Positions 9,119 through 21,600 of a DNA stretch of 64,000 bases are shown here, piece after piece. Below the pieces are notes generated by a model, which worked only from the letters and a program-made list of their open reading frames with translations, did no database searches and was not told the DNA's origin. A program made the position numbers and the translations under genes. Numbering within the stretch: position 1 is the first letter of the stretch; the number at the start of each line of letters is the position of its first letter. The DNA is from Hassallia byssoidea VB512170 (GTDB lineage Bacteria; Cyanobacteriota; Cyanobacteriia; Cyanobacteriales; Nostocaceae), in the NCBI RefSeq assembly GCF_000817785.2, contig NZ_JTCM02000008.1:1-64000 (forward strand). The letters run 5' to 3'.

Positions 9119-10500
9119 TTTTTGAAGGGTGTCAACTCAGGTGGGGGGATCTGATCCGAATCGTATTGCGTCAGATTTTCCGTACCAGCAGCCAACAATT
9201 CCTCATCAAATTGCTGATAGGAAAAATAATAGTAGAAGCCGATTGATATGAGTAAAAATAGCAGCCCTTCTAGAATCATCAAAAAACCAATTCCACGCCC
9301 AGTACCCGTTCCAATCAATTTTCCAACAGTGCTAGCAAGCACCCCGTCATCGGATAGCATAGGTTCCAAGATTCTGTCAGTTAGTGGGCTGGCACTGATA
9401 TTACCAAAAGCCAACCCCAAGCCTGTTACTGCGCCGAACAATGAGAGAACACGTCCCTGAACGTTTGGGTGTACGCTATTTTGCCAAATTGTATTATTAG
9501 TACCCATAATAATCGGCAAGGTAAAAAACGAGAGAAAAATGCCACAGGCTATTAAGGGGATAGAGGGTTTTATTCCAGCGATTACTATACCTATCCCATT
9601 CAATGCCGAAAACATAAACAGAGCAGAGATAGATTTTGTTCCTCCTCCCCAGATACTCATAAAGATGCTACCAGCAACCATTCCACCGCCAGCGATTGAC
9701 ATTATACTCCCATATGTCGTAGCATCCGAAAAGGATAATATCAGCGGATTAATCAAGACGGTGGTTATCCCATTCACAAAAAAATAAATTGTCATGAATG
9801 CCAGTAGGGTTAGCAAAACAGGGCGAGATGAAATGTTTTCCCAGCCGTAAATAATGTCATTGATGATACTAGTAATTCCCTCACCCGATGTTGTGCTCTT
9901 TTCTGGCTGAGGAATCTGAATAAATAGTAGCGTTAACACTGCAATCATATTGGTAGATAAATCAATCAGCAGCAAGCCCTGAAGTTGTATAGTGGCGATG
10001 AGTACACCTGCCAAGACTGGTGCAGCAAGCTGTCCTACCGCTGTGCTGAACTGAATTAAGCCATTGGCTCTCCCCATCTGATTCCTCTTAACCATCATGG
10101 GTAAAGCAGCTGACTTTGCAGTCATTTGAAAAGAACCGCACAATGAGGTTAAAAATGCAGAGATATAGGTATGCCAGAGTTGCAGATTATGAGATTGTAG
10201 CAGTAAGACGAGTGTTATTGTGACAAAAGCCACAATTATATTATTGAAAATAATTATCCATTTTCGATTCCACCGATCTACTAATGCACCAACGAAGGGG
10301 GTGATTAATACACCAGGTAAGGTTGTAAAAAATAGAACTAGGCTTACTTGTGTAACGGCGTGACTGTTCTGATAGACCCAGATACTTAAACCAAATCCTG
10401 TCAAGCGGGTTCCGACTTCAGCCGGAGACTGCCCAAGCCAGAAGATAATAAAGCTACGGAATTCACGAATTAGTTCAAGTACTTGACTTAGATATTTCAT
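9112..10500 (-). CDS. MFS transporter (MFS_3, macrolide-efflux-like)
   Basis: 462 aa with about twelve transmembrane segments and the MFS loop signature GALVDRWNRKWIII. Similar in layout to the transporter at 5096-6379, but clearly divergent, with a short hydrophilic N-terminal extension before the FWLGQSPAEVG start of helix 1 and a polar C-terminal tail (EELLAAGTEN). The family expels hydrophobic compounds. It is followed, on the same strand, by the GH13 gene and preceded by the cupin oxygenase gene, so it may belong to the long minus-strand run of the cluster. The C-terminal codons lie next to a repeat tract that provides the stop. Confidence 0.85.
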   Translation of the reverse strand: MKYLSQVLELIREFRSFIIFWLGQSPAEVGTRLTGFGLSIWVYQNSHAVTQVSLVLFFTTLPGVLITPFVGALVDRWNRKWIIIFNNIIVAFVTITLVLLLQSHNLQLWHTYISAFLTSLCGSFQMTAKSAALPMMVKRNQMGRANGLIQFSTAVGQLAAPVLAGVLIATIQLQGLLLIDLSTNMIAVLTLLFIQIPQPEKSTTSGEGITSIINDIIYGWENISSRPVLLTLLAFMTIYFFVNGITTVLINPLILSFSDATTYGSIMSIAGGGMVAGSIFMSIWGGGTKSISALFMFSALNGIGIVIAGIKPSIPLIACGIFLSFFTLPIIMGTNNTIWQNSVHPNVQGRVLSLFGAVTGLGLAFGNISASPLTDRILEPMLSDDGVLASTVGKLIGTGTGRGIGFLMILEGLLFLLISIGFYYYFSYQQFDEELLAAGTENLTQYDSDQIPPPELTPFKKG

Positions 10501-10586
10501 AATTCAGTTGAATAATTGGTGAGAATATTAGAAGTGGAGGTAAATAATAAATATTCAGTTTGGCATGTTTATAAATGTTATACAAC

Positions 10587-11432
10587 TCATAATTTTAAAG
10601 CTCTCTTCATAATAGCGGGTATTTGTGCTAGCGATCGCCGTCCTGGAGGAGTAAAAAATTGGCTAATAGGTGGCTTAGACCAGAAATTTACAGAAATATT
10701 TAGCTTGTTATTTGAATTTTCCAGCGAGTATACTTGATGCCACCAAAAAACAGGAATAAATAAAATTTCACCTGCTTGGATAACACACTCAAAATATTTA
10801 GCTTTGGGAAAGTTGGGAAATTTATCAAAATCGGGTTGATCGATATTGATTTGGCTCATGTGCGGGATTTTGGAATTAGCGGGGAAAGGATATAGTGAAG
10901 AAGTTTGTTGGGGATTAAATAGTAAAAAACGTTTTCGACCGCTAACTTGAGCAAATAAGTTATCCATTGCATCGTAATGCAGCGGGGAAATGTTGCCCCC
11001 AGAACCAATCCAAATGGTCGGATCGGTCAAGAGCTTTTTATCGAAGTATTCTGGTAACTCAATATCCGAAAATATCTCTGGAAAATTTGCGGGAATTGAT
11101 TGTTGTTGGAGATAATAGTAATTATCGGTTGACTTCTCTTTTTGCAGCAGGTTGATGAACTCGATGAAATTCATTTTTTGTCTCAATTTGGCAAACCCAT
11201 TTTCTTGATTGCCGGTGAAGAGACTGTTTTGCGAAACACTAATATCAACTTGTGTATTGCCGATGACGGTGTTAAGATAATCCGCTGTCCACAAAGAGAG
11301 CGCATTCCAACTCTTCATTGCCCCAGTGATAATGACGGGTTTTCTCGGAGAGAGAAAGTTTTGAAATACTTCTCTCGTCGGTTGTTCAATCCGTTCAATT
11401 TGAGTCACTGCGGTGAAGTCATTTTTTATCAT
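10587..11432 (-). CDS. Cupin_8/JmjC-like Fe(II)/2-oxoglutarate oxygenase
   Basis: 281 aa, typical of the FIH/JmjC-like cupin-8 hydroxylases. The N-terminal half has the family block RKPVIITGAMKSWNALSLW; the metal site is visible as SPLHYDAMDN (His and Asp of the HxD motif, about residues 150-160) and the distal histidine in FIPVFWWHQV (about 230-239). These enzymes hydroxylate side chains or small molecules using oxygen and 2-oxoglutarate. The gene is on the minus strand with the epimerase upstream and the MFS gene downstream. In this cluster it could hydroxylate the fatty acyl chain, which is 2,3-dihydroxylated in known hassallidins, or a residue of the peptide; the sequence does not decide. 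Confidence 0.8.
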   Translation of the reverse strand: MIKNDFTAVTQIERIEQPTREVFQNFLSPRKPVIITGAMKSWNALSLWTADYLNTVIGNTQVDISVSQNSLFTGNQENGFAKLRQKMNFIEFINLLQKEKSTDNYYYLQQQSIPANFPEIFSDIELPEYFDKKLLTDPTIWIGSGGNISPLHYDAMDNLFAQVSGRKRFLLFNPQQTSSLYPFPANSKIPHMSQINIDQPDFDKFPNFPKAKYFECVIQAGEILFIPVFWWHQVYSLENSNNKLNISVNFWSKPPISQFFTPPGRRSLAQIPAIMKRALKL

Positions 11433-11546
11433 GTGTTGGAATTAGTCATATTGAGTTTATTATCGGCTGAGGAAATTCATAAGGAATTAAACGCACTCGT
11501 TTCGCAGAGTTTCACTACGAATCTGGTGATATGTAGTTAGTTCCTG

Positions 11547-12611
11547 CTATTTTTGATTGAGTGTGAATTTATTTGACCAGGCAGCAACAATTTCTGAAAA
11601 TATTGATTCTAATGGTTTGGTGATAGACCAATTAGGATAATGCTTTTTTATTTTCCGTAAATCACTATAATAACATATATGATCTCCTTCCCGATTTTTT
11701 TCTATATACTCGTACACCATTTTTTTGTTAGTTAATGATGCAACGATATCAAAAGCTTCTAATATCGAACAGGTATTTTCTTGTCCACCTCCTAAATTAT
11801 AAACTTCACAACTGCGGGGTGCGGCTAGAAATTCCTCGATAAAGCGGGCAACATCATAAGAGTGAATATTGTCCCGCACTTGTTTGCCTTTGTAACCAAA
11901 CACTTTATAAGTGCGACCTTCTAAATTACATTTGACTAAGTAGCTGAGAAATCCGTGCAGTTCAACACCAGCATGATTTGGACCTGTCAAACATCCTCCG
12001 CGCAAACAGCAGGTTTTTAGCCCAAAATAGCGACCGTATTCTTGAACCATAATATCGGCAGCAACTTTAGAAGCACCGAAAAGAGAATGTTTTGATTGGT
12101 CGATGCGACACGATTCGGGGATACCGTGCTTATAGGCAGGATCGGCATAATCCCAACGAGTTTTTAATTCTGTCATCGGAATTTCATTAGGTACATCTCC
12201 ATACACTTTGTTGGTAGACATATGCACAAACGGAGCTTTTGGGGCAAATTGGCGAGTTGCTTCTAAAAGATTCAGCGTCCCTACAGCATTGATATCAAAA
12301 TCATCAAAGGGAATTGTTGCCGCGAGGTCGTGGCTGGGTTGTGCTGCTGTATGCACGATCGCATCAGGTCTCAGGCTATCAATTAAGTCTAGTATGCCCG
12401 GGCGATCGCGTACATCTATCTCGTGATGGACAAAACCTTTAATTTGAGTTTCTAAGCGTTTTTGTTGAGAGCGAGTATCTCCTTGAGAGCCAAAGAATAT
12501 TGCTCTTTGATTATTATCAATGCCGTGAATTGCCCAACCTTGATTGGCAAAATATAGGCAAACTTCGGAACCTATTAATCCTGACGATCCAGTTACAAGT
12601 AATTTTTTCAT
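11547..12611 (-). CDS. NAD-dependent nucleotide-sugar epimerase (CDP-paratose 2-epimerase-like, extended SDR)
   Basis: 354 aa extended SDR. The N-terminus has the dinucleotide motif [20 protein letters not shown] carries the active-site serine/threonine region. The expected YxxxK appears as FGASK (in [11 protein letters not shown]), with phenylalanine where the catalytic tyrosine normally sits; I believe this is shared by a subgroup of epimerases but cannot confirm it. The sugar-binding half includes [12 protein letters not shown] and [12 protein letters not shown]. It probably converts a nucleotide sugar to supply a donor for one of the glycosyltransferases. It directly follows the three-module NRPS gene on the same strand, separated by an 83-bp repeat-filled gap. 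Confidence 0.8.
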   Translation of the reverse strand: MKKLLVTGSSGLIGSEVCLYFANQGWAIHGIDNNQRAIFFGSQGDTRSQQKRLETQIKGFVHHEIDVRDRPGILDLIDSLRPDAIVHTAAQPSHDLAATIPFDDFDINAVGTLNLLEATRQFAPKAPFVHMSTNKVYGDVPNEIPMTELKTRWDYADPAYKHGIPESCRIDQSKHSLFGASKVAADIMVQEYGRYFGLKTCCLRGGCLTGPNHAGVELHGFLSYLVKCNLEGRTYKVFGYKGKQVRDNIHSYDVARFIEEFLAAPRSCEVYNLGGGQENTCSILEAFDIVASLTNKKMVYEYIEKNREGDHICYYSDLRKIKKHYPNWSITKPLESIFSEIVAAWSNKFTLNQK

Positions 12612-12672
12612 TAGACAAGGTTACATAAATAATTTTTTGCCTCACGCAAAGGCGCAAAGGCGCAAAGAAGAG
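12612..12672. repeat. Interspersed repeat, copy 1 (partner between nifN and nifX)
   Basis: Begins TAGACAAGGTTACATAAAT and ends GGCGCAAAGGCGCAAAGAAG. A closely matching copy in the same orientation lies at 63266-63322, just after nifN. Both begin at the stop/start edge of a gene. Confidence 0.8.
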
Positions 12673-12694
12673 GCTAAAAAGAAAGATTTTCGCT

Positions 12695-15600
12695 TTATTT
12701 GCGCTTTTGTTGAAGCAATCTGGCTTTTTCTTCTGGTGTCATTTGTTTTAAGCGTAAAAATGCTTTGGCTATCTTAAGGGTGCGTCCCTCTAAAGTTTCT
12801 CGCGTCACCAGAAGTTCTGCCATTTTCTCAATCGTTACGGTCTCAAAAAGTTCGCGTAATGCTAGGTCGATGGAAAATACTTTTCTAATTCGAGCGTGAA
12901 CTTGGGCAGCTAAGAGAGAATGTCCCCCAAGTTCAAAAAAGTTGTTTGTTACTCCCACTCTTTCGACTGGCAAAAGTTCTTGCCAAATATAAGTTAATGC
13001 TTCTTCAATCGCATTTCTCGGCGCTGTATAATCAAGGTCGTTTTGTTGAGATGGTGCAGGCAATGCACGCCGATTTATTTTATTATTGAGTGTCAGAGGC
13101 ATGGCATCGAGAAATACCCAAGCGGACGGCAGCATATAATCGGGAAGTTTTGTTAAGATATATGAAGCAAGAGCTTCGATAGTCAGTTTTTCGGCATCAG
13201 ATTTGACTACCAAATAAGCAACGAGCTTTTTATCGACTTGAGTATCCCCAATAACTTGGACAATTGCTTGCGCGATCGCTGGATGACTTTCGAGAACAAC
13301 TTCGATTTCTCCCAGTTCGATGCGGAAACCGCGTATTTTGACTTGGTAATCGGAACGTCCCAAAAACTCGATTTCGCCATTTGGCAACCAACGCGCCAAA
13401 TCTCCGGTACGATAAAGTCGTTCACCTGGTTCTTTTGAAAAAGGGTGGGGAACAAATCGTTCTGCTGTCAGCGCAGCTTTTTGCCGATAACCGCGTGCTA
13501 GTCCGATTCCCCCGATAAACAACTCTCCCATAATTCCTTCGGGAACGGGATTATCGGCATTATCGAGAATATATATAGATGTGTTGGCAATTTCCCGACC
13601 GATAGAAAGTGCATCTTCTTTTTGCTTAATTTTTTTAACCGCAGACCAAATTGTAGTTTCCGTTGGTCCGTAAACATTCCACAAATCAACTTTATCGAGG
13701 AGAGACGCTGCTAACTCAACTGGCATCGCTTCCCCACCGCAGAGAGCGCAAAAAGAATTGTTTGGTTTCCAACCCGCTGTTAAAAGCAATCTCCAGGTTG
13801 TTGGAGTTGCTTGCATCACCGTTGCTTGCGATTCTTGCAACAATTGAGCTAACTTAAATCCATCCCGTGTTGTTTCACGGGAAGCCACAACTAACCGCGC
13901 ACCGCTAATTAATGGCAAAAATAGCTCTAATCCAGCAATGTCAAAAGAAAGTGTGGTGACTGCAACGAGCGTATCAGCAGCAGTAATTTGCAGTTTTTCG
14001 CGGAAACTAAGGAGGAAATTAACCACAGACTGATGCTGAATTTGTACTCCCTTGGGTCGTCCGGTGGAACCAGAGGTATAAATAACGTAAGCTAATTGGT
14101 TATTTTCAGTGGAAATAGGCGGTGCTGTATCTGATTGTTGCGAAACTGCATCTAGTAGCAGAAGGGTTGCTGACGATTCTGGCAGTTCGGCAGCGATTTT
14201 ATCTTCTGTAACAATAATGGCAGCACCGCTATCTGCAAGCATCCATTCGAGGCGATCGCGCGGAAAGCCAGGATCGAGCGGTAAATAGGCTGCACCCGCT
14301 TTCATAATACCTAAAAGCGCGATCGGCAAATTAGCGTGGCGATCGAGGCAAACTGCTATCAATGTTTCTTGCGTGACATTGAGTTGCAATAGTGCGTGTG
14401 CAACTTGGTTGGATTTGCGTTCTAATTCCTCATAGGTTAGCCAATTCGCACCGATGAGAACTGCGGGTGCGTCGGGAGTAGAGTGTGCTTGCTGACTAAA
14501 TAACTCATGTACGGTGATTTCGGGATAAGCTGTTTGCAGATAATTTCGTTTGGCGATCGGCAAATTAATTTCACCGATAAATTGCGGTTCTTCGACAAAT
14601 TTTGTCAAAATTTGCGTTAGGTGTTGAATTGCCCCACCAACATTGTTTTGAGAAGCAATTTTCAGGGTTAAATCTTCTCCTGGCAAGACGTAGAGACTGA
14701 CGGGATAATTATTTTTTTCTAGAGATTGCACCGAATGTATCGCTAATTCCCCAGGATTTTGCCGCAGACTTTCTTCGACTGGATAATTCTCGTAAACCAC
14801 GATGGATTCAAACAACGGTTCTCCTCTCTTAATGTCGCTAATGCCTTGAATATCTACCAAACGACTGAATGAATATTGATTGATGGAAGAGAGGCGATCG
14901 CGCAATGAACGCAACCATTGTTTAAAAGGCGTTGCCGGATTCAATTTTACACGTAAGGGCAAAGTGTTAATAAATAAACCCACCATCTCTGCAAAACCCG
15001 ATAATTCCGGCACACGTCCCGACACGGTGACACCGAAAACTACATCATCAGAGTTGCTATATCGACTTAAGAGGATGCTCCAAGCGGCTTGAATCAGGGT
15101 ATTTAACGTTATTTGATTTCTTTGGGCAAATGTCTTTAGTTGAGCGTAAATCTCATTGCTGAGGGTAGTTTGGCAAATTTGATAATCGGACGCTTGTGTT
15201 GAGGATTTTGTTAAATTTAAACTAGTGGCTGACTGCAAACCGCTCAATTCTTGCCGCCAGAAAGCTTCTGCTGAGGCAGATTCTTTTTGTTGCAACCAAG
15301 CAATAAAATCGCGGTAAACGGGTGCTTGGGGCAAATTTGGGCGCTGTTTATCAGATTGGTAAAAGGCGATCGCATCACGGAAAACTAGCGGTAATGACCA
15401 GCCATCTAAAAGTATATGATGGTGAGTCCAGAGAAATTGCCATTTCTCTTCTTGGGTTCTCACTAAAGTCATCCGCATCAATAAAGGTGTTTCTGTGGAA
15501 AAGCTTTGTTTGCGGTCTGTTTCTAACAGAATTGACCATTTTTCTGCTACTTCATCAGCATCATACTCGCGCCAATCTTCACAGACAAAAGGCAAATTTA

Positions 15601-18600
15601 CGCGGCTATGAATTCGCTGCAACGGTCGGGGTAAATCGCCCAAAACAAATGTAGCACGCAGACTGGGATGGCGGTTTATACAGCATTCCCAAGCTGTTTT
15701 AAAAGTCTCTACATCCAAAATTCCTTCAATTTCACCCGTCACCTGTTGCAAATAAAGGTCTTTTTCAGCTTCATAGTTTGCATGGAAAAGTATTCCCTCC
15801 TGAACAGGAGATAGCGGGTAAATATCTTCTACATCGGTAGTTCCTGCTAAAGCAATAGCCAATTGTTCAGAATTTAACGCTGCTAAAGGAAAATCCGCAG
15901 GTGTCCAACTGTATTCTTGCGTGCGGTTGGTTGCTAACATCTGCAAATGTCTGTAAAAGCTATCTGCCAAACTACGAATAGTTTCTTCTCGATGCAAAGC
16001 TTGACTGAAACCAAACCGCATTTGTAATTTGCCGTTAGCAATTAAACTAGTTATTTCTAGTTGGAAAGCACGCCGATTTTCTGGATGACGAGAGATTCCC
16101 ACATCTTCAGCAGCAAGAGTAAAAGCTGCTGTTTGGGAGAAATTATCATCAAATTGCCCCAGATAGTTAAAGAGAATTCCTTCAGGACTTTTCGGTAAAA
16201 TCGCAGATAATTCTGGTTTTTGACTGAGGATTCCATAGGATAAACCGTTGTGTGGCAAGTTGCGATACTGTTCTTTAACGCTTTCCAAATTGCCCAACAA
16301 ATCGCTTGTTGTTTTCTTCAATTTGCAAGGGAAAAGAGATGTAAACCAGCCGACAGCGTTACTAACGTCAATGGTAGTAAAATCACTTTCTCGTCCGTGA
16401 CTTTCTAAGGCAATTAATATCTCTGATTCACCCGTCCACTCTGTCACTACTTGTAAAAGAACTGCTAAAAGAACTTCCTGAATCCTAACTTTGCGGGTGC
16501 GCGGCAGTTCATAAAGCAGAATGTCGGTTTCATCTTTGGTGAAATTGCACTCAATTTGAGTGGTAGAACTTTCTTTGTTATCTGCTATAGCTTCAGGAAA
16601 ATCAAGGGGAATATCTGGATTAGATATCTGTTGCGTTGTCCAGAATGCAACGTCTTTTTCCCAATCGGAATTTTCAGTTAAAGTACGTAGATGGTGACTC
16701 CACTGCGGAAAACCTACATTATTAGCAGATAAATAAATTTCCTGATTTTTGTGCAAAGCATCACAAGCGACAGCTAAATCTTTCAAAATGACGCGCCAAG
16801 AAACACCATCAACGATGAGATGATGAATAATTAGTAGTAGCTTATCGGCTGTGTTTTCCTCAGTTTGGAAATAAACAGCGCGAAAAATAAGCCCGTTTGC
16901 TAAATCAAGTTGAGCCTGAAACTGAGTAGCGATCGCACTCAAACTTTCCGATAATTCCTCTTTATGAATCGCAGTCAAATCAACGATATCTAACTTGAAA
17001 ACATTACCATTATCGCCTAATTGTTGCGTCCAGCCGTTTTCAGTTTGATAAAATCGCAGATGAAAAGCTGGGTGAATTGCGACAATTTGACTTAAAGCAG
17101 TTTGAAATTCTGCCGCATTCAATTCCGGTTTTACATCCAACAAAATCGCCTGATTCCAATATTCTGGATGCGCTAATTGCTGTTGTAAAAACCAATTTTG
17201 TATAGGAGTCAGCGGTATTTCACTGCCTTCAGGAATTGATAAATAATTGGGTATTGCTGCTGTTTTCACATAAGGTGCAAGCGCTTCTACTTGGGGATTG
17301 TTAAACAAATCTTGGGGAGTAAAATAAAGTCCCAAATCCCGCGCTTTGGCAATAATTTGTAAAGAAAGGATAGAGTCTCCTCCCAACTCAAAAAAGTCAT
17401 CTTTAATCCCCACACGAGATACTTGCAGTACTTGCCCCCAAAGTTGAGTAAGGATATTTTCTATTTCGTTTTGCGGAGAAATATATTCGCGAACAACAAT
17501 ATTTTCCTCTTCAGGATGGGGTAAAGCGTTAAGGTCAATTTTACCATTTGGTAGTAACGGCAAAGCATCGAGACTGACAAACAAAGATGGAATCATGTAA
17601 TCAGGGAGAGTCTCGCGTAGTTGCGATCGCAGCAATGTTTGCCAGTTGGAGGGAGGTGCTTTTAGTTCTAAGTAAGCAATCAGTCGATTCGGTTTTTCTC
17701 TAGTAGAAACTGCTTTAGTGACAGCACGAACTACCCAAGATTGCTTTTCTAATGCTGTAACAATCTCGCTTGTTTCTATGCGGAAACCGCGTATTTTTAC
17801 TTGTTGATCGAAACGTCCCAAAAACTCAATATTGCCGTTGGGTAAATAGCGAGCGCGATCGCCTGTGCGATACATCCGACTGCCTGCATTTTCCGCAAAT
17901 AAATCGGGCAAAAACCTTTCTGCGGTTATACTTGGAGCATTCCAGTAACCGCGAGCTAATTGACAGCCAGCTACAAATAACTCTCCCGGTGTGCCAATGG
18001 GCACAGGTTCAAAATCGGGATTGAGGATATACAAACGAGTGTTGGTGACTGCTTTGCCAATCGGAATTTTATCAGTAATTTCGCTGCCATCGCAACGATA
18101 AAAAGCGACATCAATAGTTGTTTCCGCAGGTCCGTAAAGATTCACTAAAGGAATCGCCATTTTCTGAAAATCCCAAACTCGCTTTTTCAGTGCTTCACCA
18201 CCGCTGAAAACCATCCGAAGACTGAAGCATTGAGAAAATCCCGGTTCCTTTAGAAGCATTTCTAAAAGACTCGGCACCAATTGCAGCAAGGTGACATTTT
18301 CCTCCTGGATAATTTTCACCAAATACGCTGGATCTTGATGACCTCCCGGTTTTGCCATCACTAATTTGGCTCCCACCATTAAAGGTGTCCAGAATTCCCA
18401 CACCGAAGCATCAAAACTAAATGGTGTCTTTTGCAGCACAACATCGGCACTATTAACTGCAAACGTCTCTAAAAACCAAGCTTGATGCTGTGCTAAAGCT
18501 TGGTGAGAAATCGCAATTCCTTTTGGTCGTCCGGTGGAACCAGAGGTGAATATGATATATGCGATATTTTCGCTGAAAATCGGAATTTCTAAGTTTTGGG

Positions 18601-21600
18601 AAGATTGCAGAGCAATTTCTTCTCTGCAAGCATCAATGCAGAGAATTTGGGTGTCAACGTTCGCAAAATTTGGGATTTCTAAATCAGAGCGAGTCAGCAA
18701 CAGACTAACTTTCGCATCTTCCAGCATAGACTGGATGCGGACAGGTGGATAATCAGGGTCAATCGGCACATAACAGCCACCCGCTTTCAGAACCGCAAGC
18801 ATCGCACAAACCATATCTAGGGAACGTTTCAAACAAATACCCACTGGCTGATTGTCAATAGCGCGATCGCGTACCCGCGTTGCGCTTCGCTTATCGCCTA
18901 AAAATCGCGCCAACTGATTTGCTTTTTGGTTCAATTGGGCATATGTCCAACTTTCTTTCTCGCAGATAACCGCAATAGAATGAGGATTGTTTGCTGCTTG
19001 TTGGGCGAAAATTTCATGCACCCATTCAGTAGGTTGCCAAGAAGATTCTTCCTGGAAGAAAATTTCTTTAATTTCTTCCTGAGTCATCAATTCTGCTGTT
19101 GGTTTTGCCTGAGGATTAGCAATTAACGCTGCACAAGCTCTTTGATAATAATTAGCAATTTTAGCTATTTGTGTATCATCAAATTGCTGGCGGTCATAAG
19201 TAATATTAAACGAAAGATTTACCGCGTTTACTTCCTCATTCCAACTGACGGCAAAAGGAATATTTGTTTCATCTAAAGATTCCGCTTGAATTAATTCTAC
19301 TTTCCGCCAATTTAGCAAGCCTTGATAAACATGAAAGTGGACAAAATTAAACGAAGTTTCATACAAATTTTGAGACTTCTGCAAACGCTGAATTTCTGCT
19401 AAAGGAAAACGACGATTAGGCATCAATTCTTGTTCAGCAAGCCAAGTTTCGGCAATTAAATCAACCCAAGAATTTTTTGATAATGACAAGCGCAATGGTA
19501 ATGTATTTAAAAAGAGTCCTAAAACGCGATCGCTATCAGTTTCTCCCGGTCTACCGTTACTCACCAATCCGGTAACTACTTCTGTTTCCCCACAGCAAAA
19601 ACCGATAACTTGCAGGTGAACTGCTAACAATAACGTTTTCAGAGGTACACCCAACTGCTGAGATACAGCTTTTAAATCGCCGGAAATTATTTCTGGTAAA
19701 GTAATATCAAATTTACCCATCCTTGGCAGTGCCACTGGCATCATCACAGGCAAACGTGGCAGTTTGGTGAAAGAAACTCCCGCCAGTTTATTTTGCCAAA
19801 ATTCGCGCTGATTTGCATCATCAAGAGCCTGCTTTTCCAAAGCGATAAATTTGGAGTATTGCAAAGCAGGTGCAGGCAGTGGTACAGGCACACCCCTGTC
19901 AAGTAAATGAAGGTACAACCCTGTTAATTCTGCCAAAAAGTTGGCTAAACTCCATCCATCCATAATCGCATGATGCAAAGTAAAACTTGCTTGCATCACG
20001 TTTTCATCAAGCAGGTGAATATGAAAACGTATCAACGGTGCGCTTTTATAATCGAAGCGATTTTCTCGTTCTTCGGCAATAAATGTTTTCAGATACTCAT
20101 CTTGTTCTAATGCCGATAAAGCAGTTAAATCGTTAAAAATAATTTGTGCAGGTACATCTTTCACAACTACCTGAATCGGCTGGCTGAATTCTCCTAAATA
20201 AAATGCCGTCCGCAATACCCGATGTTTTTCAAACATCTGAGTATAAGCTTGTTCCCAAACATTCAAATCAAAAGGTACGCGAATGCGGAAACTGAAAACA
20301 TCATGGTAAGTTGTAGATACTTCTGAATATTCACCATGAAAAAGCATTCCCGCTTGAAGTTGTGCCAAGGGATAGGCATCTTCAGCCCAATCAAGCAACT
20401 TGTCTCGGTCTTTTGGTGAAATTAAGGCGAAGGGTTTTTCATCAATATTATTGCTTTCTCCTACTTCTGTTTTTGCCAGCAATGCCGCTAAATCTGACAA
20501 CACAGGATGAGCAAAAATTTGCTCTAATTTTAAGTTTAATCCCAACCCTTGCGCTAAAGAACAAGCTCGAATACTGCGAATAGAATCGCCACCCAAAACA
20601 AAATAATTATCAAATCTTCCGACGCGATTTATCCCTAAAACTTGTTGCCAAATGTCAGCTAAAATTTCCTCGATTGGTGTAGCGGGAGGAACAAAAGCAA
20701 CTTCGAGATTTTCTCGTTTAGTTTCCGGTGCGGGAAGCGCTTTGCGATCAATTTTGCCGTTGGGTGTTAAGGGAAATCTTTCTAAATAAACAATCTGCGA
20801 CGGTATCATGTAATCTGGCAAACGCTGCTGAAGATGATTTCGCAACGTTTCGATGGTTGGTTGTTTTTCAGGAGTACAAACTACATAAGCAATTAACCGT
20901 TTTTGATTAGTTTCGGCATCAGAATCCACTAAAACAATAGTTTCCTGCACATCCGGAAATTGAGAAATAGCAGTTTCTATTTCGCCGATTTCAATCCGGA
21001 AACCACGAATTTTTACTTGGTAATCTATGCGTCCCAGATATTCCAAATGACCGTTAGGAAGAAAGCGACCTAAATCGCCACTGCGATACAAACGCTCTGG
21101 AGAATCTACTGAGAATTTATTTTGAACAAACTTTTCTGCGGTCAATTCTGCTCGATTCAAATAACCACGAGTAACTCCCGCACCTCCAATATAAATTTCA
21201 CCAATAACTCCTGGGGGAAGGAGATTACCATCAGGATCGACTACATAAAGTTGTAAATCGGGAATCGGTTCACCAATCAAACTGCTAGATTTTTCTATAT
21301 CTTTTTTGCTAATCGGTCTGTAAGTTACATGAACTGTCGTCTCTGTAATTCCGTACATATTCACCAAGCGCGTCTGATTTTCCCCATGACGCTCAAACCA
21401 CGGACGTAGACTTGGCAGATTCAGCGCTTCGCCGCCAAAAATGATGTAGCGTAAAGACAGGGAAACTTTGTCTCTACTCGATTCTGCGGCTAATAACTGA
21501 GCAAAAGCTGAAGGAGTTTGATTGAGGACAGTAACTTTCTCATCTTGAATCAACTCAAGGAAGCTTTGCGGATCGCGGCTGATACAATAAGGAACGATAA

